Source of the DNA: Dichomitus squalens LYAD-421 SS1
Taxonomy: Eukaryota > Basidiomycota > Agaricomycetes > Polyporales > Polyporaceae
Assembly: GCF_000275845.1 (NCBI RefSeq)
Contig: NW_006766967.1
Span: 34,487 to 98,486 of the forward strand
Reading direction: 5' to 3'
Length of the DNA stretch: 64,000 bases
Shown here piece by piece: positions 33,590 through 44,645 of the stretch. The translations under genes were made by a program, and so were the position numbers. The notes beneath the pieces are model-generated. The model saw only the letters and a list, made by a program, of their open reading frames with translations. It searched no databases and was not told the origin of the DNA. How positions within the stretch are numbered: position 1 is the stretch's first letter; every line of letters starts with the position of its first letter.

Positions 33590-34354
33590 CTATGCGGGAA
33601 AAGGGTTTGTCCAGACGTGTGAGCAATCGGGGATAGTGGCGGGGTCCATGGTGTAGGAGGCATCCAGGAAGGGCCCTGGAGAAGGCATGCGAAGATCCTC
33701 GGTGGATGATGGAGATGTGAGGTCCGATGAGGAGCTGCTCGAAGATGATGAAGTGGCAGGAATCAGGTTGTCGCACATGGGAGCGTCCGAAGCAGCACAG
33801 TACCGAGGGACGAGTGAGATGATGGTTTCAGCATAAAGAAAGCTCTGATAGGGAAGCATGGTGACGACGTCACATTGATACCAAAATTGGGCGGAGAGAG
33901 GCAAAGTCATGCACAGAGGATGTGGCAGGAGAGAGAGCGACTGCATATGAAGATTCTGGGATCCGGGCTCAGGGTAAGCGCACGTTGACATGATAAGGTG
34001 ATTCGTGAAGGGAGGGTGGGGTATTAAAACAAATTTAGACTCCTGCGGCACACCAGACTGGAGAGACCCAGGCTTGGAAGGACCACCACTCGTCGATTCC
34101 TTTGCCCTCCGTTTGATGCTCTCGCCACTAGAGGTCTGCAGGCCGATTGCCGATATCTTTTCATAGAAAAGCCAAAGACAGAGAATGAAGACCACATCTT
34201 GTAGATATGAGACATAGACAGTATTGGCATGACGGAGGGGAGGACTCGACACGTTCAAGGGAGACCCACTCTGAACCGGGACGCGAGTCGGCAGGTTGCA
34301 CTCGTGGCTGTGCTGATGCGTACAGCAAAGGAGAGTGTGCCTGCATGACGTCAT
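33590..34354 (-). CDS. Unrecognised Ser-rich open frame downstream of HMG-box gene
   Basis: A single frame of 254 codons is open on the same strand as, and 150 bp downstream of, the HMG-box-like gene at 34505-35884. It has one hydrophobic segment (DVVFILCLWLFYE) and a following basic stretch (ESIKRRAKE). A poly-Ser run of nine residues lies near 33745, and the Pro/Asp-rich end is AGFWTNPFPA-like in character (it actually ends VWTNPFPA). Ser runs followed by a short Pro/Asp-rich end also occur in the HMG-box proteins of this window, so this may be a related but boxless gene or a 3' relic. No homologous family was recognised and coding status is uncertain. Confidence 0.3.
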   Translation of the reverse strand: MTSCRHTLLCCTHQHSHECNLPTRVPVQSGSPLNVSSPPLRHANTVYVSYLQDVVFILCLWLFYEKISAIGLQTSSGESIKRRAKESTSGGPSKPGSLQSGVPQESKFVLIPHPPFTNHLIMSTCAYPEPGSQNLHMQSLSLLPHPLCMTLPLSAQFWYQCDVVTMLPYQSFLYAETIISLVPRYCAASDAPMCDNLIPATSSSSSSSSSDLTSPSSTEDLRMPSPGPFLDASYTMDPATIPDCSHVWTNPFPA

Positions 34355-34504
34355 TTTCGTGAGACATCCGCGTCGTTCCCGGGAACGCGAACGGTTAGCG
34401 GCCGTTCATCATGCGCATAGCAGAAGCAGGAACAGATATTAAGACGGGTATAAGTACTATGGGGATACTACAGGTGTATACAGCAATGAGAATATCATGG
34501 GTAA

Positions 34505-35884
34505 TCAGCACCAACGAGTGGGCTCCAAAGATTCTTCCTTCTGAGCTTGCACGTCCTCAGGCACAGCAAGCAGGTTGTCTGGCAGACAGAGAACGTCTAG
34601 CAATGCCGATTCTGGAAGGAAAGATGAGGATTGCTCTTGGAGATGCTGCATCAGCGTAGGCTGCGTGTGCGGGGAGGAGAGGAGGGCAGATATCGAGTTG
34701 AGCGCGTGAGCCCCGGCAGATGAAGAGGGGAAAAGTAATTGATCTTCCTGATCCGCTGGCCGATAGTCGTAGATTCGACCTAAGGGTATCTCTGCGGTGG
34801 GAGAGGGGTGCGAGAGAAATGTATCGGGAAGACGTGGTGCGTATGGTTGCGAAGCCAGAAGTGGTGGCTGGACTGCCTGGTCGATGCCCGGCTGGTAAGT
34901 GTTGTGGCTGGGCCAGACCTGAGACCCCTCGTTGCCGTTCCAAAGTTCTGCCCCGAGATGCTCATACTGATATTGGGGCTGATGCTGATACTGGGGGAAA
35001 TGCTGATTCAGGGGGGCATATTCGTGAACGTGAATTTGCTCCGGAGCCGTTGTAGGTGGAAAGGGTGCGCCCCATGGATAGTTGGCAGTAGTTGTCTCTG
35101 ATAGCATTCCATGAGAGCGAGGTGCCGGCGCGAGTGGGAGGGGGGTATTGTAATCCGGTACAGAGTTCGATGAGCGGCCGCGTGCGCGTTCACCGTCCAG
35201 AGATGAGGCAGAAACCACGCTAGGCCAATCCATATGGGAAGGGGCCGAGGAAGAAGTGGTACCAACAGACGCGAATGCGGCTGTCGGCATCCCACAGTCA
35301 CGCTCCTCGAGGAGACCAGAGACGAGAGCGCGGGTTCTGGAGGCCGACGAGGAAAACGAGCGAATGGCCGAAGACGAGACGGCGTACGGTGTATACCGCG
35401 CGTCGCCCTTCCGAGTCTTGGTGTTGAGTGTCCCACCTCCACTTCTCTTCAGCTTGGGCTCTGGGGATGTGTATGCGGGCTCAAAAATGGATCTCCCACT
35501 CGTCTTCGCCGCTGCCTCCGCCTTCTCCGCCGCCTTCTCCGCCGCCTCCCTGGCCTTCTCCGCCTTCTTCTTCGCCTTCTCTGCCTCGTGCGTCTCCCCC
35601 CATCCGCGCCTGTCATATTCGCTGCGAACCTCCTCCTTGACCGCCGCCCAAAACACCTTGTAGGGTTGGTATATGATACCCGCTTGTTTTGAGAAGGATG
35701 ATTCTGAAGGAATCCTGACACCTTTGATGACGAGCAGGTAGTGTAGCACCTTCCGAAAGCACATGAACGCGTTAGGAGAAGCGTTCAGATGTGCCTTGGG
35801 GGAATTAAGCAGAAAACTGATAAGTCGGTGTCTATCGGAGAATAGTTCGTCGAACAACGCGAAATCGAAATGGAGGTGATCCAT
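34505..35884 (-). CDS. HMG-box-like DNA-binding protein with Lys/Ala/Glu coil
   Basis: This is a 459-residue intronless frame from the ATG at 35884. The N-terminal 110 residues hold a diverged HMG-box: the hallmark entry is SPNAFMCFRKVLHYL, followed by SKQAGIIYQPYKVFW, but the central insertion differs from the canonical box. After it comes a repetitive coil of the type AEKAREAAEKAAEKAEAAAK (about residues 120-140), then SPEPKLKRSG and ARYTPYAVSS, a long Ser/Pro/Gln region, and LFPSSSAGAHALNSISALL near the C-terminus. The layout (PNAF-CFRK, QAG, KAE coil, TPY) matches the gene at 58211, so the two are probably paralogues. HMG-box proteins bend DNA and act as transcription regulators in the nucleus, including fungal mating regulators; a role here is inference. 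Confidence 0.65.
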   Translation of the reverse strand: MDHLHFDFALFDELFSDRHRLISFLLNSPKAHLNASPNAFMCFRKVLHYLLVIKGVRIPSESSFSKQAGIIYQPYKVFWAAVKEEVRSEYDRRGWGETHEAEKAKKKAEKAREAAEKAAEKAEAAAKTSGRSIFEPAYTSPEPKLKRSGGGTLNTKTRKGDARYTPYAVSSSAIRSFSSSASRTRALVSGLLEERDCGMPTAAFASVGTTSSSAPSHMDWPSVVSASSLDGERARGRSSNSVPDYNTPLPLAPAPRSHGMLSETTTANYPWGAPFPPTTAPEQIHVHEYAPLNQHFPQYQHQPQYQYEHLGAELWNGNEGSQVWPSHNTYQPGIDQAVQPPLLASQPYAPRLPDTFLSHPSPTAEIPLGRIYDYRPADQEDQLLFPSSSAGAHALNSISALLSSPHTQPTLMQHLQEQSSSFLPESALLDVLCLPDNLLAVPEDVQAQKEESLEPTRWC

Positions 35885-36826
35885 AGCGTGCTACGACCTG
35901 CAGTGGCTGAGCTTCAATAACTGGTGTCAGCACGAATATGTGTGGACGCACGCACCAGACACCTGAGTGTAGGATAGGGACACAAGGACAGAATACAGGG
36001 AGGGTAGGAGCAAAGGAAGGGAAGCAAACGACAGGTCTACTGACAAGCTCCGAATACATGTAGCCCCTCCCATCGCGTAAAGTAGAAAAAGCGCACCGCC
36101 GCCTGGATTCAAGGGTTCGAGGACAGAGACAATGACTGTTCATTGTGCCCCGTGGCAAAGCGGTGAGAGCTCGCGAGGCCATGCTGCGGAGTAACGCAAG
36201 CGCGCGGAAGGGCTTTGAGCTCGCTGACACTCGAAGCTCACGCCCGGGTCTGCAAGTGCGGTGCTCCCAGGAACGAGTAGAGGGTGACTTGCCTTCGTAG
36301 GATTAGCCGGGCCCAAGCAAAGCCCAATTCGGCCGCTAACCGACGAGTTCTTTCGCCCTCGTTTTGACAGGCACTTGAACGCCCGGACGCTCCGGAGCCC
36401 AGGAAGTTGGTGGCGCTAGCCCATGCGCCGTCGCGCACATGGCTTTAGTAGCGGAATTGGACTCTGGCGACGAATCTGGACGATGAATGATGGGCGACAT
36501 GACAGTGAGAAGGGACGGAGGTTGAAGCGATGCCAAAGCGGGCAAATAGGTGCGGAATCACCCGTCCTGCAGCACACACATCCCTGACACACTGCATCGT
36601 GCGCATACCAGACTGGACCCTATAGATCAATGACAAGGTCGCATTCCGGGTAAATGGGAAGAGCAGCGGTGAATGGTTGGATGAGAGTGAATATAAGACG
36701 TACATCATCATGCAATGACCATTCCAAGGAGACGACGCTACACGATCGAATAGGGGCAACTGTACTCCGCGGACCCGCTTTCTGTCTCGTAATTTGACAT
36801 CGCTTCCCGTGCCAGTCCTTTGTCCG
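35885..36826. other. Intergenic stretch between HMG-box-like and DNA polymerase genes
   Basis: This is upstream of the HMG-box-like gene and downstream of the polymerase gene, both on the minus strand. Minus frames of 132 codons (35832-36230) and 131 codons (36445-36840) are open but overlap flanking genes or UTRs and have no motif. I see nothing else. Confidence 0.4.
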
Positions 36827-39222
36827 TTACAAGTCTGCATTTCGCCACGTCGGATCTACCCATTGCAGGCCTAATAGTTCAAACACTTCCTTCTCCGTCT
36901 TGGGGTAGAATTCCTTGGAATCGTACCGCCGCGTGCTGGGTGCACGTGAGCATCGCAAAGACGAAAGAGATCACTGTGACACACATTCCAGAACTGTCGA
37001 ACTTCATCCCCAGCTTGTCCTTTGCCCACTGCCGGATATCCCGCTGAAACATGATGGACCCTGTCCTGCTCCCCAACACCGCAGTCAACATCCCCAGCAT
37101 TCGCCCTGCGATACCACGACGTACCACCCGATCACAGCTGTCCAGTAAACCTCAGGCAAGGCGAAGATGAGGTCGAGCCGCCGTCGCGTGCCGTCGTAGA
37201 AAGGCGACGTCGGAGGAAGGATGAACACGGTGAGTGCCTTCTCTAAGTTGTCCCAATGGTGCAGGCGCAGCGGGTCGTGTGTGTGGAAGCCGGAGAGGTC
37301 TGTAAACGAGGTGAGAAGCGAGACTAGCGGACAACACCGCACCACATACGCATAACGTGGGTCACCATTCCTGTGGGTGTACAGGCATTAGCCTTGCGCA
37401 AACAGCTGTGGTATCTGCATCGAACACACCACGTTCGTGAAGCCGTCGCACTAACGACTTGCACAGTCCCTTCACCTTCGACGCGTCGGGATGCGTAAAG
37501 ACTATGTCCACATCGTTGCTCTCCCGCTTCCCGCGTCGATATCTACGCGCGGAGCGGGTGAGTGACGCGTGTGCATGAGCACTCAGTTTTTCGTACCCTC
37601 CGACGATTGTCGAGACACACCCCGGCTCGAGGTTGTTGAGTTCTGTGATCACAACACGACCCATTTCCTCTACCTCCGCGCGTGGTATCCTACGATGCCA
37701 GTCTTCTCGTGAATAAAGCGTTACTGCACTAAGAGGAATGTACTCACCTCTTCGCCAAATCTTCCCGCAGCCCGAGCGCGACCCGTATCCAGCTATCGCC
37801 CAACCCGTCGTCTGCTGCGCGCTGCCCGCGCATCCATCTCGGGTGCTGGGGCTTTTCTTCCACCTCCACGATCTGGCCCTGCCGTCCAACGTCATCGCGC
37901 TCTACTCCGTAGTAAATCTCAAGGTCTTCGAGCGTGCGGAGATTGAGGTGGTACAGACGGCGTGCAGTCGACGGCCCGATGCCATAGATGGACGCGAACA
38001 ACGAGAGGGTTTGGAAGCGCTCGGACCCCTTGATGGTCTCTGACCGTCCGTGGAGTCCATAAGTATACGCGAGCTGGCGGCGAGAAGAAAAGGAGAGGGG
38101 GACGAATGCGAGGAGCGGTACGCACCTGCTTCTAATATCGTGCCCGTATTGAGGTACTGCTCAATCTGGATCGTGCGTCTTGTCACAGCGATGTCTCACA
38201 AAGGCTTGTCTAAAACGACGTACCAGTCCTCCGATCTTTGTGCCGATGAACGGCAACTTCACAACTTGCGCGAGGGACCGGATCTTGTGCGGGTATGCTG
38301 CCAGTAGGAGTGAGCGGCGAGCGGATGTCTACTCGCTGCAACTGGGAAGGAGGGTGATGACACACCTTTGATGACGGACGCGGCTCGCTCGTAGCTCAGC
38401 GCGCTCCGATCTTCCCCTTCCAACCATCTACTATGTCGAATGGTATCCAGCTCGCGGACTAGACTCTGGTTTACACAGACGAGTGGTGACGGACGCTGGC
38501 ATGCGTAGCGCGAGGTGTAGTCCAGAGTCTCGAGCTTGGTCGGTATCGGGGGATCGGGTGGAAGTAAATTCTCCGGGACATACACGGATCGTTCCGCCGG
38601 TTCAGGGACTGATGCAGCAGATGGGGAGGTGGGAGAGGATGAGAGCTCTGCGGTACGAGGACGAGGCGAAGTGGGCGGCGTTGGGGAAGGGGAGTCGTCT
38701 GAGCACCCGCATGGTTTGCAGTTGCAATCCGGGCAGTGCTGTACCGTCGTCTCATGAAGATCTCCGATGGCAACGTAGTCGTCACACGGGAGGGGTACGC
38801 CGTGTTCGATGGAGTCGCGAAGCCATTGCGGAGTGACAACTGCTTTTGTTCTCTGAAGCGAGGGTCAGCACCACCCACAGCGGAAGGCAGTCAGTCAGTG
38901 CGTTCAGACAGTAGGTCAGCACCGCACCTACCGCTATCTCCCATGGGACATGCCTCTCCAAGCGTCGACGCATCGACACAGCCGTGATGAGGACCTCGGC
39001 GTCCTCAGCATTCCTACAGACTCCAGAATGGCGTTCTGCCAGGCCTGTTAGAGTAGCGATGCTCTCTGCATCGAGCTTTGCCTGCACTATGTAGATCTTC
39101 ATGTCGGGCAACCCCTTCGCAGTCGATGTCTTCGTCTGCTTTGCGGGGAGTGGTCGGGAGGACGAAGACTCGGAATTAGGACCTCCTTGAGTGGGATTCG
39201 GCCTCGGCCGTTTGAATGGCAT
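36827..39222 (-). CDS. Family X DNA polymerase (POL4/lambda-like) with BRCT domain
   Basis: This repair polymerase fills short gaps during end joining and base-excision repair in the nucleus. The start ATG at 39222 opens a basic Pro/Ser-rich leader containing KRPRPNP, a likely nuclear signal, then a BRCT-like segment (MKIYIVQAKLDAESIATLTG, then AEVLITAVSMRRRLERH). The middle has the helix-hairpin-helix FASIYGIGPSTARRLY followed by LRTLEDLEIYYGVERDD. The palm domain has IPRAEVEEMG and, after an intron, GGYRRGKRESNDVDIVFTHP with two catalytic Asp residues. The third Asp is in RRLDLIFALPEVYWTAVIGW. The C-terminus spans the GSRTGSIMFQRDIRQWAKDK exon and ends WVDPTWRNADL at 36827, a hallmark of the family. 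The splice at GG/YRRGK restores the motif. About six short introns are present; internal boundaries are approximate. Confidence 0.88.
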
Positions 39223-41834
39223 CGTCGTGCTGTATTATGCTATATATCAAATGCATATCAGGATCGCTTACATCTAGGTCAAGTTCCACAGATAATGCGA
39301 TGCTGGATTCTCGGAATACAATCAAGGTTCAGGTACGCAGAATCGCGAGCCAGGGGAGGTGTTCACCCAGTCCCATCGCGTATTCACTCACTCGGATCGT
39401 CCACAGAAACGGTTAGGGACATGATTAGAAAGGGGGAAATACGCGGTTCTGGCAGCGCGTTGAATCGCCGGTGCGACTCTGGAGGAGCACCCTCCCGAAT
39501 CGCGATTCGGTGCACATGATTCCCCCATCTCTCTCCTCTTAATCGACATTTCGCAGGAGTCCAGTGACAAGGCGATAACAGAATTGTCGACTCAATGGAA
39601 GGGGATAGCCTGGGGTCAGAGCTGGCAGAAGAATCGATGTCGACTCCTTGCCATCGACTTGCCTCAGAACCACTGGTAGAATTGGACACTGAACCCTTAT
39701 GCCTTAGGTCCCGCTCGGTACGTGGGACAGGATTAGGTTACCTGCCAAAATCGCCGTAACCGCTCAGTGATGGGAATGGGGCTCCGAGCGGCTATGGCGG
39801 TTTGGCTGGGAAAACTAGACCTATCGTGCTCTAACCCGACGTACCGAACGCGGCCTAAAATTTGACTACCCCTATTAGCGGGTGTCATATTAGCCGTTCC
39901 TGCCTGATAATGATGACAATGCTAGCTTCGCTTTGACTCTGTGATTGTGTTCGGAGTCATTGGGAAAGCGGGCGCTTCAAGCAATGCAAGACGAAATCGT
40001 CGCATCTGGCTCCAAGCTCTCTGATCCTGCTTCGGCTTCTGATTTTTCCAGTCATTCACGTACCAAGTTGCATGAAGAATCACTCTGGGGCCAGGCGGAG
40101 CGCTCAAACCTCCTCCAGGTTGTCATGTGCTTCACGTCCCCAATTCTGTACAAAATCGGCCCAGAATCGAACCAGAACCGAAGTCAGAATCTTCCACTCT
40201 GACATCTCTTTGTGAACGCACCTGGTTTCACGGAGAATCGTTACGGGGCAAAGCGCAGCGGTCAAACCCTCGCGGAATCTTTTGCGTTTCGGGTCTCTGA
40301 TCCTGCGGTGTCAATGTCAGAATGACCGACTTCGACTTGCCCTATTCACAGTGTATCATAGTTATAGGAGCTTACCGGTGCAGGGAACAGACGAAGTGAT
40401 CAAATGTCTCTGAGACGGCACAGTTTAGGACTCAGCTTTAGTGCAAGCTAGTTGAGGCTTGTCGTTGAGCGCCCATACGTCACCAATCACATATGTAATC
40501 TCGCCACCCATCCAGTAATCCAGCGCCAATCTCACCGAATTAAGAACGGTTCTACTTTGCCATCGCCCCGCCACGGCTCTGAGATTGCGACAAGAGGCTG
40601 AGGAAGGAGGTATAGACATATGACGTAAGGCGCGCTTCATATGGCATTGCGGATATGAAACTGAAGTACTGATATTGACAGCACATGAATATCCCGTACT
40701 AGATCCACACCAGCATCACCACCGGCAGGGTCAATTGACATGAGTCCCCCGAGACGTTCAGCTGATCATTTCGAAGCTACCGCAGCACAATAGCTACAAG
40801 GCCCGCCTGGCTTCTCGGTTGGCACATCGGACCGCCTAGTGCAAGATCACCTTGTAAGCTTATACCACTCTGGACCGAAACCCGTCAGCCGATCTTCTTC
40901 CACCCTACAGTCCTCGGAGTGTCTCACACTGATGTTCTGGGATACAGATAGCACCTTGTATTGCATACATCGCGCCACCAGCGTTCAATGCATGAAGTAT
41001 GCGGTCACTCATGTTGTGTGAGAGCGTATGTCGAGGTGTGAAAATCTTGTGAACTCATTACTGAGTCGGACCATTCCTCCGCATATCGCGATACATGGAT
41101 ATATGTACACAAGTCTTGCAGGTTGATATGGAGTGCCGACGTCACAGGCCGGAGGTTACGCACCGCATGTCACAATTAAACGTTAAACCATCACCATCGC
41201 ACCTAAGGGTGAAACGCAACAACCTTGAACCGCCCGTCTCCGCAATAACGCTGTCTATCAGCTACACGATGCATTTGCCTGTTCAAGACAGGATACGCAG
41301 ATCAGTCTAGTTACGTAGAGGTGATTGGTGCGCTTAGGCTCCTTTGAGGGGACGAGAACAAGCGCAGCGTCATCCACACCCTACAAAGCGCTGTGTACAC
41401 CCAAAATACACGACAAGGGCTTTCTGGCCTGCGATGAGTTAAAGGAATATAGTTACAGGTGGCAAGCTCTTTGACCTAAGGTGTATTTGTAAACAGAGGC
41501 GTTGAGATAGAGTAAGCGATCACTGCCTACCGCGGCTGCCTTGCGTCGACATTCCTTCGGTCCAAGGTCTCCGGACCTGCCGCGACAATGCGGCCTTGTT
41601 CCAGACCTTGCATAGGGCACATCCAAAGCGCTTTATGCCTGATTCCACCGGATCTGGAAAGACGGAGTGTAAGCGAGACCAAGCACGGTGATTTAAACAG
41701 ACGCGCACCGGCCCTTGCTCTCTTCAACTTGAACACCCACCAATTGTCCCCACCCTTCCTGTCGAAGCTCCCGCACATCCCAAGCCCCTGTACACTCTAA
41801 CCTAACAATAACACACCCTACCGCACATTCGACT
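39223..41834. other. 2.6-kb gene-poor stretch with one MITE
   Basis: No coding gene was recognised; the longest frames are below 105 codons. It contains the MITE-like element 39704-39858. Two diverged direct copies of a roughly 45-base segment (gaagaatcactctggggcca near 40075 and a relative near 40240) are each accompanied by 'ctctgatcctgc' (40018 and 40299), suggesting an old local duplication with a period of about 165-280 bp. The right end should carry the promoter of the gene at 41835. Confidence 0.45.
39704..39858. mobile_element. MITE-like element, family 2, copy 1 (155 bp)
   Basis: The ends are inverted copies: the left begins ttaggtcccgctcggtacgt, and the right end reads the same inward with few changes (cgacgtaccgaacgcggcctaa). 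The interior contains 'aatcgccgtaaccgctcagt' and 'ggctatggcggtttggc', which are also inverted relative to each other, so the whole element can fold. It matches 52925-53090 over its length. There is no coding capacity. The outer bases TTAGG/CCTAA may include the target site. Confidence 0.75.
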
Positions 41835-42564
41835 ATGGACACCGTTCGGACCGCATGGACGGGGGAGACCTGGATGGCCGGAGCCACCGCGCCCCTCGCA
41901 CCCAAGACATGCGACATCGCCGAAATGGTCGCAAAACGTTGGGCAACAGAGCCCAAGCGCATTAAGCAGGCCTATATGGCCTACGAGGCTGAGACTTGGC
42001 CGCAGCGGGATCCGGTGAGTCCATCGACGCGGTTGTCGACGGCGCGAACCATGGCTAACCACCGCCACTCCTTTGTCTCTCCTCTCTTCTCAACGCGCGT
42101 AGGCACCCCAGATCCCACCGACTCGCTCCATGTTCTCACACGATAGCTGCGAGCTGTTCATCGAACAGTTCCCCGCGAGGGCGTCCGACCCCGCAAACGT
42201 CTGGGACAACATGGCGCGCTACCCCGAGTGCGCCCACCTCCTCACCGTCGCGTACTCCATCCCCGCACTCGAGCGGCTCCCACCTTGGCGCCTTCCAGGG
42301 GCGTTCTCCGACTTCCAGTACGGCGACGTCCAGCTGATGGACACAACGGCGGAGGAAGTTGCGCAGCACGTGGAGGCGATCAGGCAGGAATGCGAGGCGA
42401 ATAAGCATCGCAGGCAATTCGAAGAGGTTATTGCGGCGGAGCGGATTCTCGAGGAGCACGAGAACAGGCAGAAGGATAGAGAAGAGAGGCGGAGGAAGAC
42501 GGGCGTGAAGGTCCGGAAGGATAAGAAGCTGTGGACGAAGCTGAGGAAGACCACGCGTCACTGA
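41835..42564 (+). CDS. Unrecognised 213-residue protein, two exons
   Basis: The ATG at 41835 starts exon 1 (to 42014). A canonical 88-bp intron (donor gtgagt, acceptor gtag) joins phase 0 to exon 2 (42103-42564), giving 213 residues. Visible features are a Trp-rich start (TAWTGETWM), a helical segment RIKQAYMAYEAETWP, a middle part with SCELFIEQFPARA and PPWRLPGAFSDFQYGD, and a strongly charged helical tail (EEHENRQKDREERRRKTG) rich in Arg/Lys. The tail is suited to nucleic-acid or protein binding. I recognise no family. The in-frame splice, clear codon-like composition and lack of stops argue that it is real. The helix QAYMAYEAE loosely recalls the first helix of an HMG box but lacks the rest. 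Confidence 0.6.
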
Positions 42565-43727
42565 CGGCTAGAGACGGCCAGGCCGCATTCAGTAAATGAG
42601 ATGTCTGTACCATAACCCTTTTTATGCCGTACGCTTGTGTATTCGCGATAAGAACTCTTTCGACAGATGATTGATGTTCGTCACTTGCAGTCCTGTCAGG
42701 AATTGCTGGTGTACACTTTGCAAGATATCAGATAGATTACAAGACTCACCTGTACCAAATGTTCGCTAGGCTGTCTACATGTCATATACTACAGCTAGCG
42801 AGGCTCTCAGGTACTGCAGAGAACCTTACCGGGCCCAAAGATAGCATACCAGCAAGTGCGCGCTGGTAGAACAGTCCTTGCGAGATCGTTCCTCCGTCGC
42901 TCTCCAGTAGGCGCGTGCTATACGGAATCTGGAAGTTTGATCAGTTACATGCATATGTGTTGTATATAATTAGGACGCGCTCGTACCAAACATAGACTCA
43001 GCTGATAAGACTCTTTTCGCAAAGAGTTTAGAACATATTATCCGAGCTCCTTATTGGCGAAGAATGGGCGCGGCACTGATTCAGAACGGCTCGCGAAAAG
43101 GCTATGACGCGCCATTCACCTCGAGACTCGGAGCAAGTTAGCGAGGCGATGTTGTCAATTCCTTTAGAAGGCAACATTAGGATCCCAAGGATAGTGTAGA
43201 CTACGGAGGAAAGCGCTGACTTAGGGAGCATTCCTTGGGAATCGGCGCTGAAGTCGCCATCTAAGATGCATCAGAGTGAGCACACGACATTTGTAGCGAC
43301 GAAATTACACCCAAAATACCAATGTACATGGCTCTTACCCCAAAACGGTGAGTAGAGTCAAAAATGCCTTTCATTACTAGTGTTGTCTGAATCCCGGAGG
43401 GAGTACGCGAGACGCGAACTGGGTCTGGCGCAACGAGGGTGTCAAAATCCGCTACAAAGCTGACATATGCATGTACGGGGAGACTTAAAGAGTATTATTG
43501 TGCAGGAAACGGGTCAATTGGTGCAGCAGACGAGGAGATATGGCCCGTCGACAGTTCAGAAGGTATAGGCATCGGTTCGAACTTCGGAGGCGCGCACATT
43601 TGTCCGCGCCCAACAAGGCGCTTGAAAGGCGCCTGAACGTGCGCACACGCCGCTCTCGGACGCACCTTGCTCGTCGTTCCGCTCGTTCTCCAACTCGTTG
43701 CTCGCTTTCATCGGATGACAGTGGTCC
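42565..43727. other. Intergenic stretch with left inverted-repeat arm
   Basis: No gene was recognised. The 3' end of the preceding gene, AT-rich sequence around 42600-43000, and the left arm of an inverted repeat (43355-43511) are the only features. The stretch from 43512 should contain the promoter of the gene at 43728. Confidence 0.45.
43355..43511 (+). repeat. Left arm of an inverted repeat bracketing the gene at 43728
   Basis: This segment is related, in reverse orientation, to 44489-44645: 'gtgttgtctgaa', 'actgggtctggcg', 'gagggtgtc' and 'gcatgtacg' occur in the same order in both. Similarity is roughly four bases in five by eye. A further shared piece, 'catttgtagcgacgaa' to 'taccaatgtaca', lies at 43288-43328 here but on the other side of the core in the second copy (44453-44488), so at least one copy has been rearranged. 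Translation in one frame resembles coding (a basic, Tyr-containing helix), with a stop at the same place in both, suggesting relics of one gene. Confidence 0.6.
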
Positions 43728-44400
43728 ATGACCTCACAGTTGCCATCCAGCAAGTCCAAGTTTGGCCCGTACAAGCAGGCGCTCTCAGCGCTCTCTCAAC
43801 GCACCCGCACGCCGCTCCCATCCCTCATCCTCTCCTTCGGCATCCTGCATGAGCTAACCGCAATAGCCCCCATCGCAGGATTCTTCTTTGCCGCACGAGG
43901 CCTGGGAGTAGGAGAGGGCGTCATCCGTGCACTTGCGCCACAGCCTAGCGCTGAAGGCGAGAGAGGGTTCGCTGCACAATTTCGTGAGAGCTGGGTCGCG
44001 CAGCGGTTCAGGAAGTGGATGGTCGAAGGGGAGGCTCGAGCAGAGCGAGTCGGGAGAAGATATGGGTGGCTTGGGTATGAAAAGGGGAGTATACCGTCAG
44101 TGCCTTTGCCTGGGGAGCAGGCAAAGCACCATGCTGAGGCCGTCATGACGGGGAGGATCGCGGGGGACGTCGCGAATGCAGTCGTCGCGTATGCGTTGAC
44201 GAAGGTATGTCCCGAGTCGATTCAACTTCATGTGCTCGTGCTGTAGTGAGGGAATGTGTCTCACCTATGCATCGGACCTGCAGGCCCTCCTTCCAGTTAG
44301 GATCGGCTTGTCGATGTATCTCGCCCCACCCTTCTCAAGGACATTCGTACAACCAGTTACATCGGCGTTCATCCGTATATTCCGACGGAAGTCATCATAA
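43728..44400 (+). CDS. Probable mitochondrial membrane protein (fungal Mrx11-like, tentative)
   Basis: Exon 1 (43728-44204) and exon 2 (44284-44400) join in phase 0 across a 79-bp intron with gtatgt and gcag sites, giving 197 residues. The protein begins with a Ser/Lys/Arg-rich segment and then has LPSLILSFGILHELTAIAPI with AGFFFAARGLGVGEG, a probable membrane hairpin. A charged amphipathic part with ERVGRRYGWLG follows, then RIAGDVANAVVAYALTK. Exon 2 encodes ALLPVRIGLSMYLAPPFSR and a basic end. This order (SLILSF-HELTAI, RVGRRYG, NAVxAYAxTKALLPxRI) is one I associate with a conserved fungal inner-membrane protein family that includes yeast YPL041C/Mrx11; the family assignment is from memory and tentative. 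The gene is bracketed by inverted repeat arms at 43355 and 44489. Confidence 0.7.
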
Positions 44401-44488
44401 CTGGTGCATGTAAATAGATCATTCCTACTCACCGTGTTGGGTGAGGCTGTGTACATTGGTATGGGCGTACCTTCGTCGCTACAAATGC

Positions 44489-44645
44489 TTCCCGCACAGT
44501 CGCACTCTTTGAGCCTCTTCGTACATGCGCATGTCAATTTGATAGCGAATTTCGACACCCTCATCACGCCAGACCCAGTTTGCATCTCGCGCACTTCCTC
44601 CGGAGTTCAGACAACACTACTGAGGAAAGGCATGGTTGACTCTTC
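44489..44645 (-). repeat. Right arm of the inverted repeat bracketing the gene at 43728
   Basis: This is the minus-strand relative of 43355-43511, starting 89 bp after the stop codon of the bracketed gene. Read on the minus strand it contains, in order, 'atgcctttc', 'gtgttgtctgaa', 'actgggtctggcg', 'gagggtgtc' and 'gcatgtacg', and continues into 'catttgtagcgacgaa', which in the left copy is found upstream instead. Confidence 0.6.

Noticed and set aside
35234..35721. Several frames on both strands, including poly-Ser and poly-Arg runs
   Set aside because: They mirror the Lys/Ala/Glu repeat coil of the HMG-box-like gene and have biased composition only because of that repeat.
43560..43600. Possible tRNA T-arm (ggttcgaact)
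   Set aside because: No matching acceptor stem, D-arm or anticodon arm can be folded around it.
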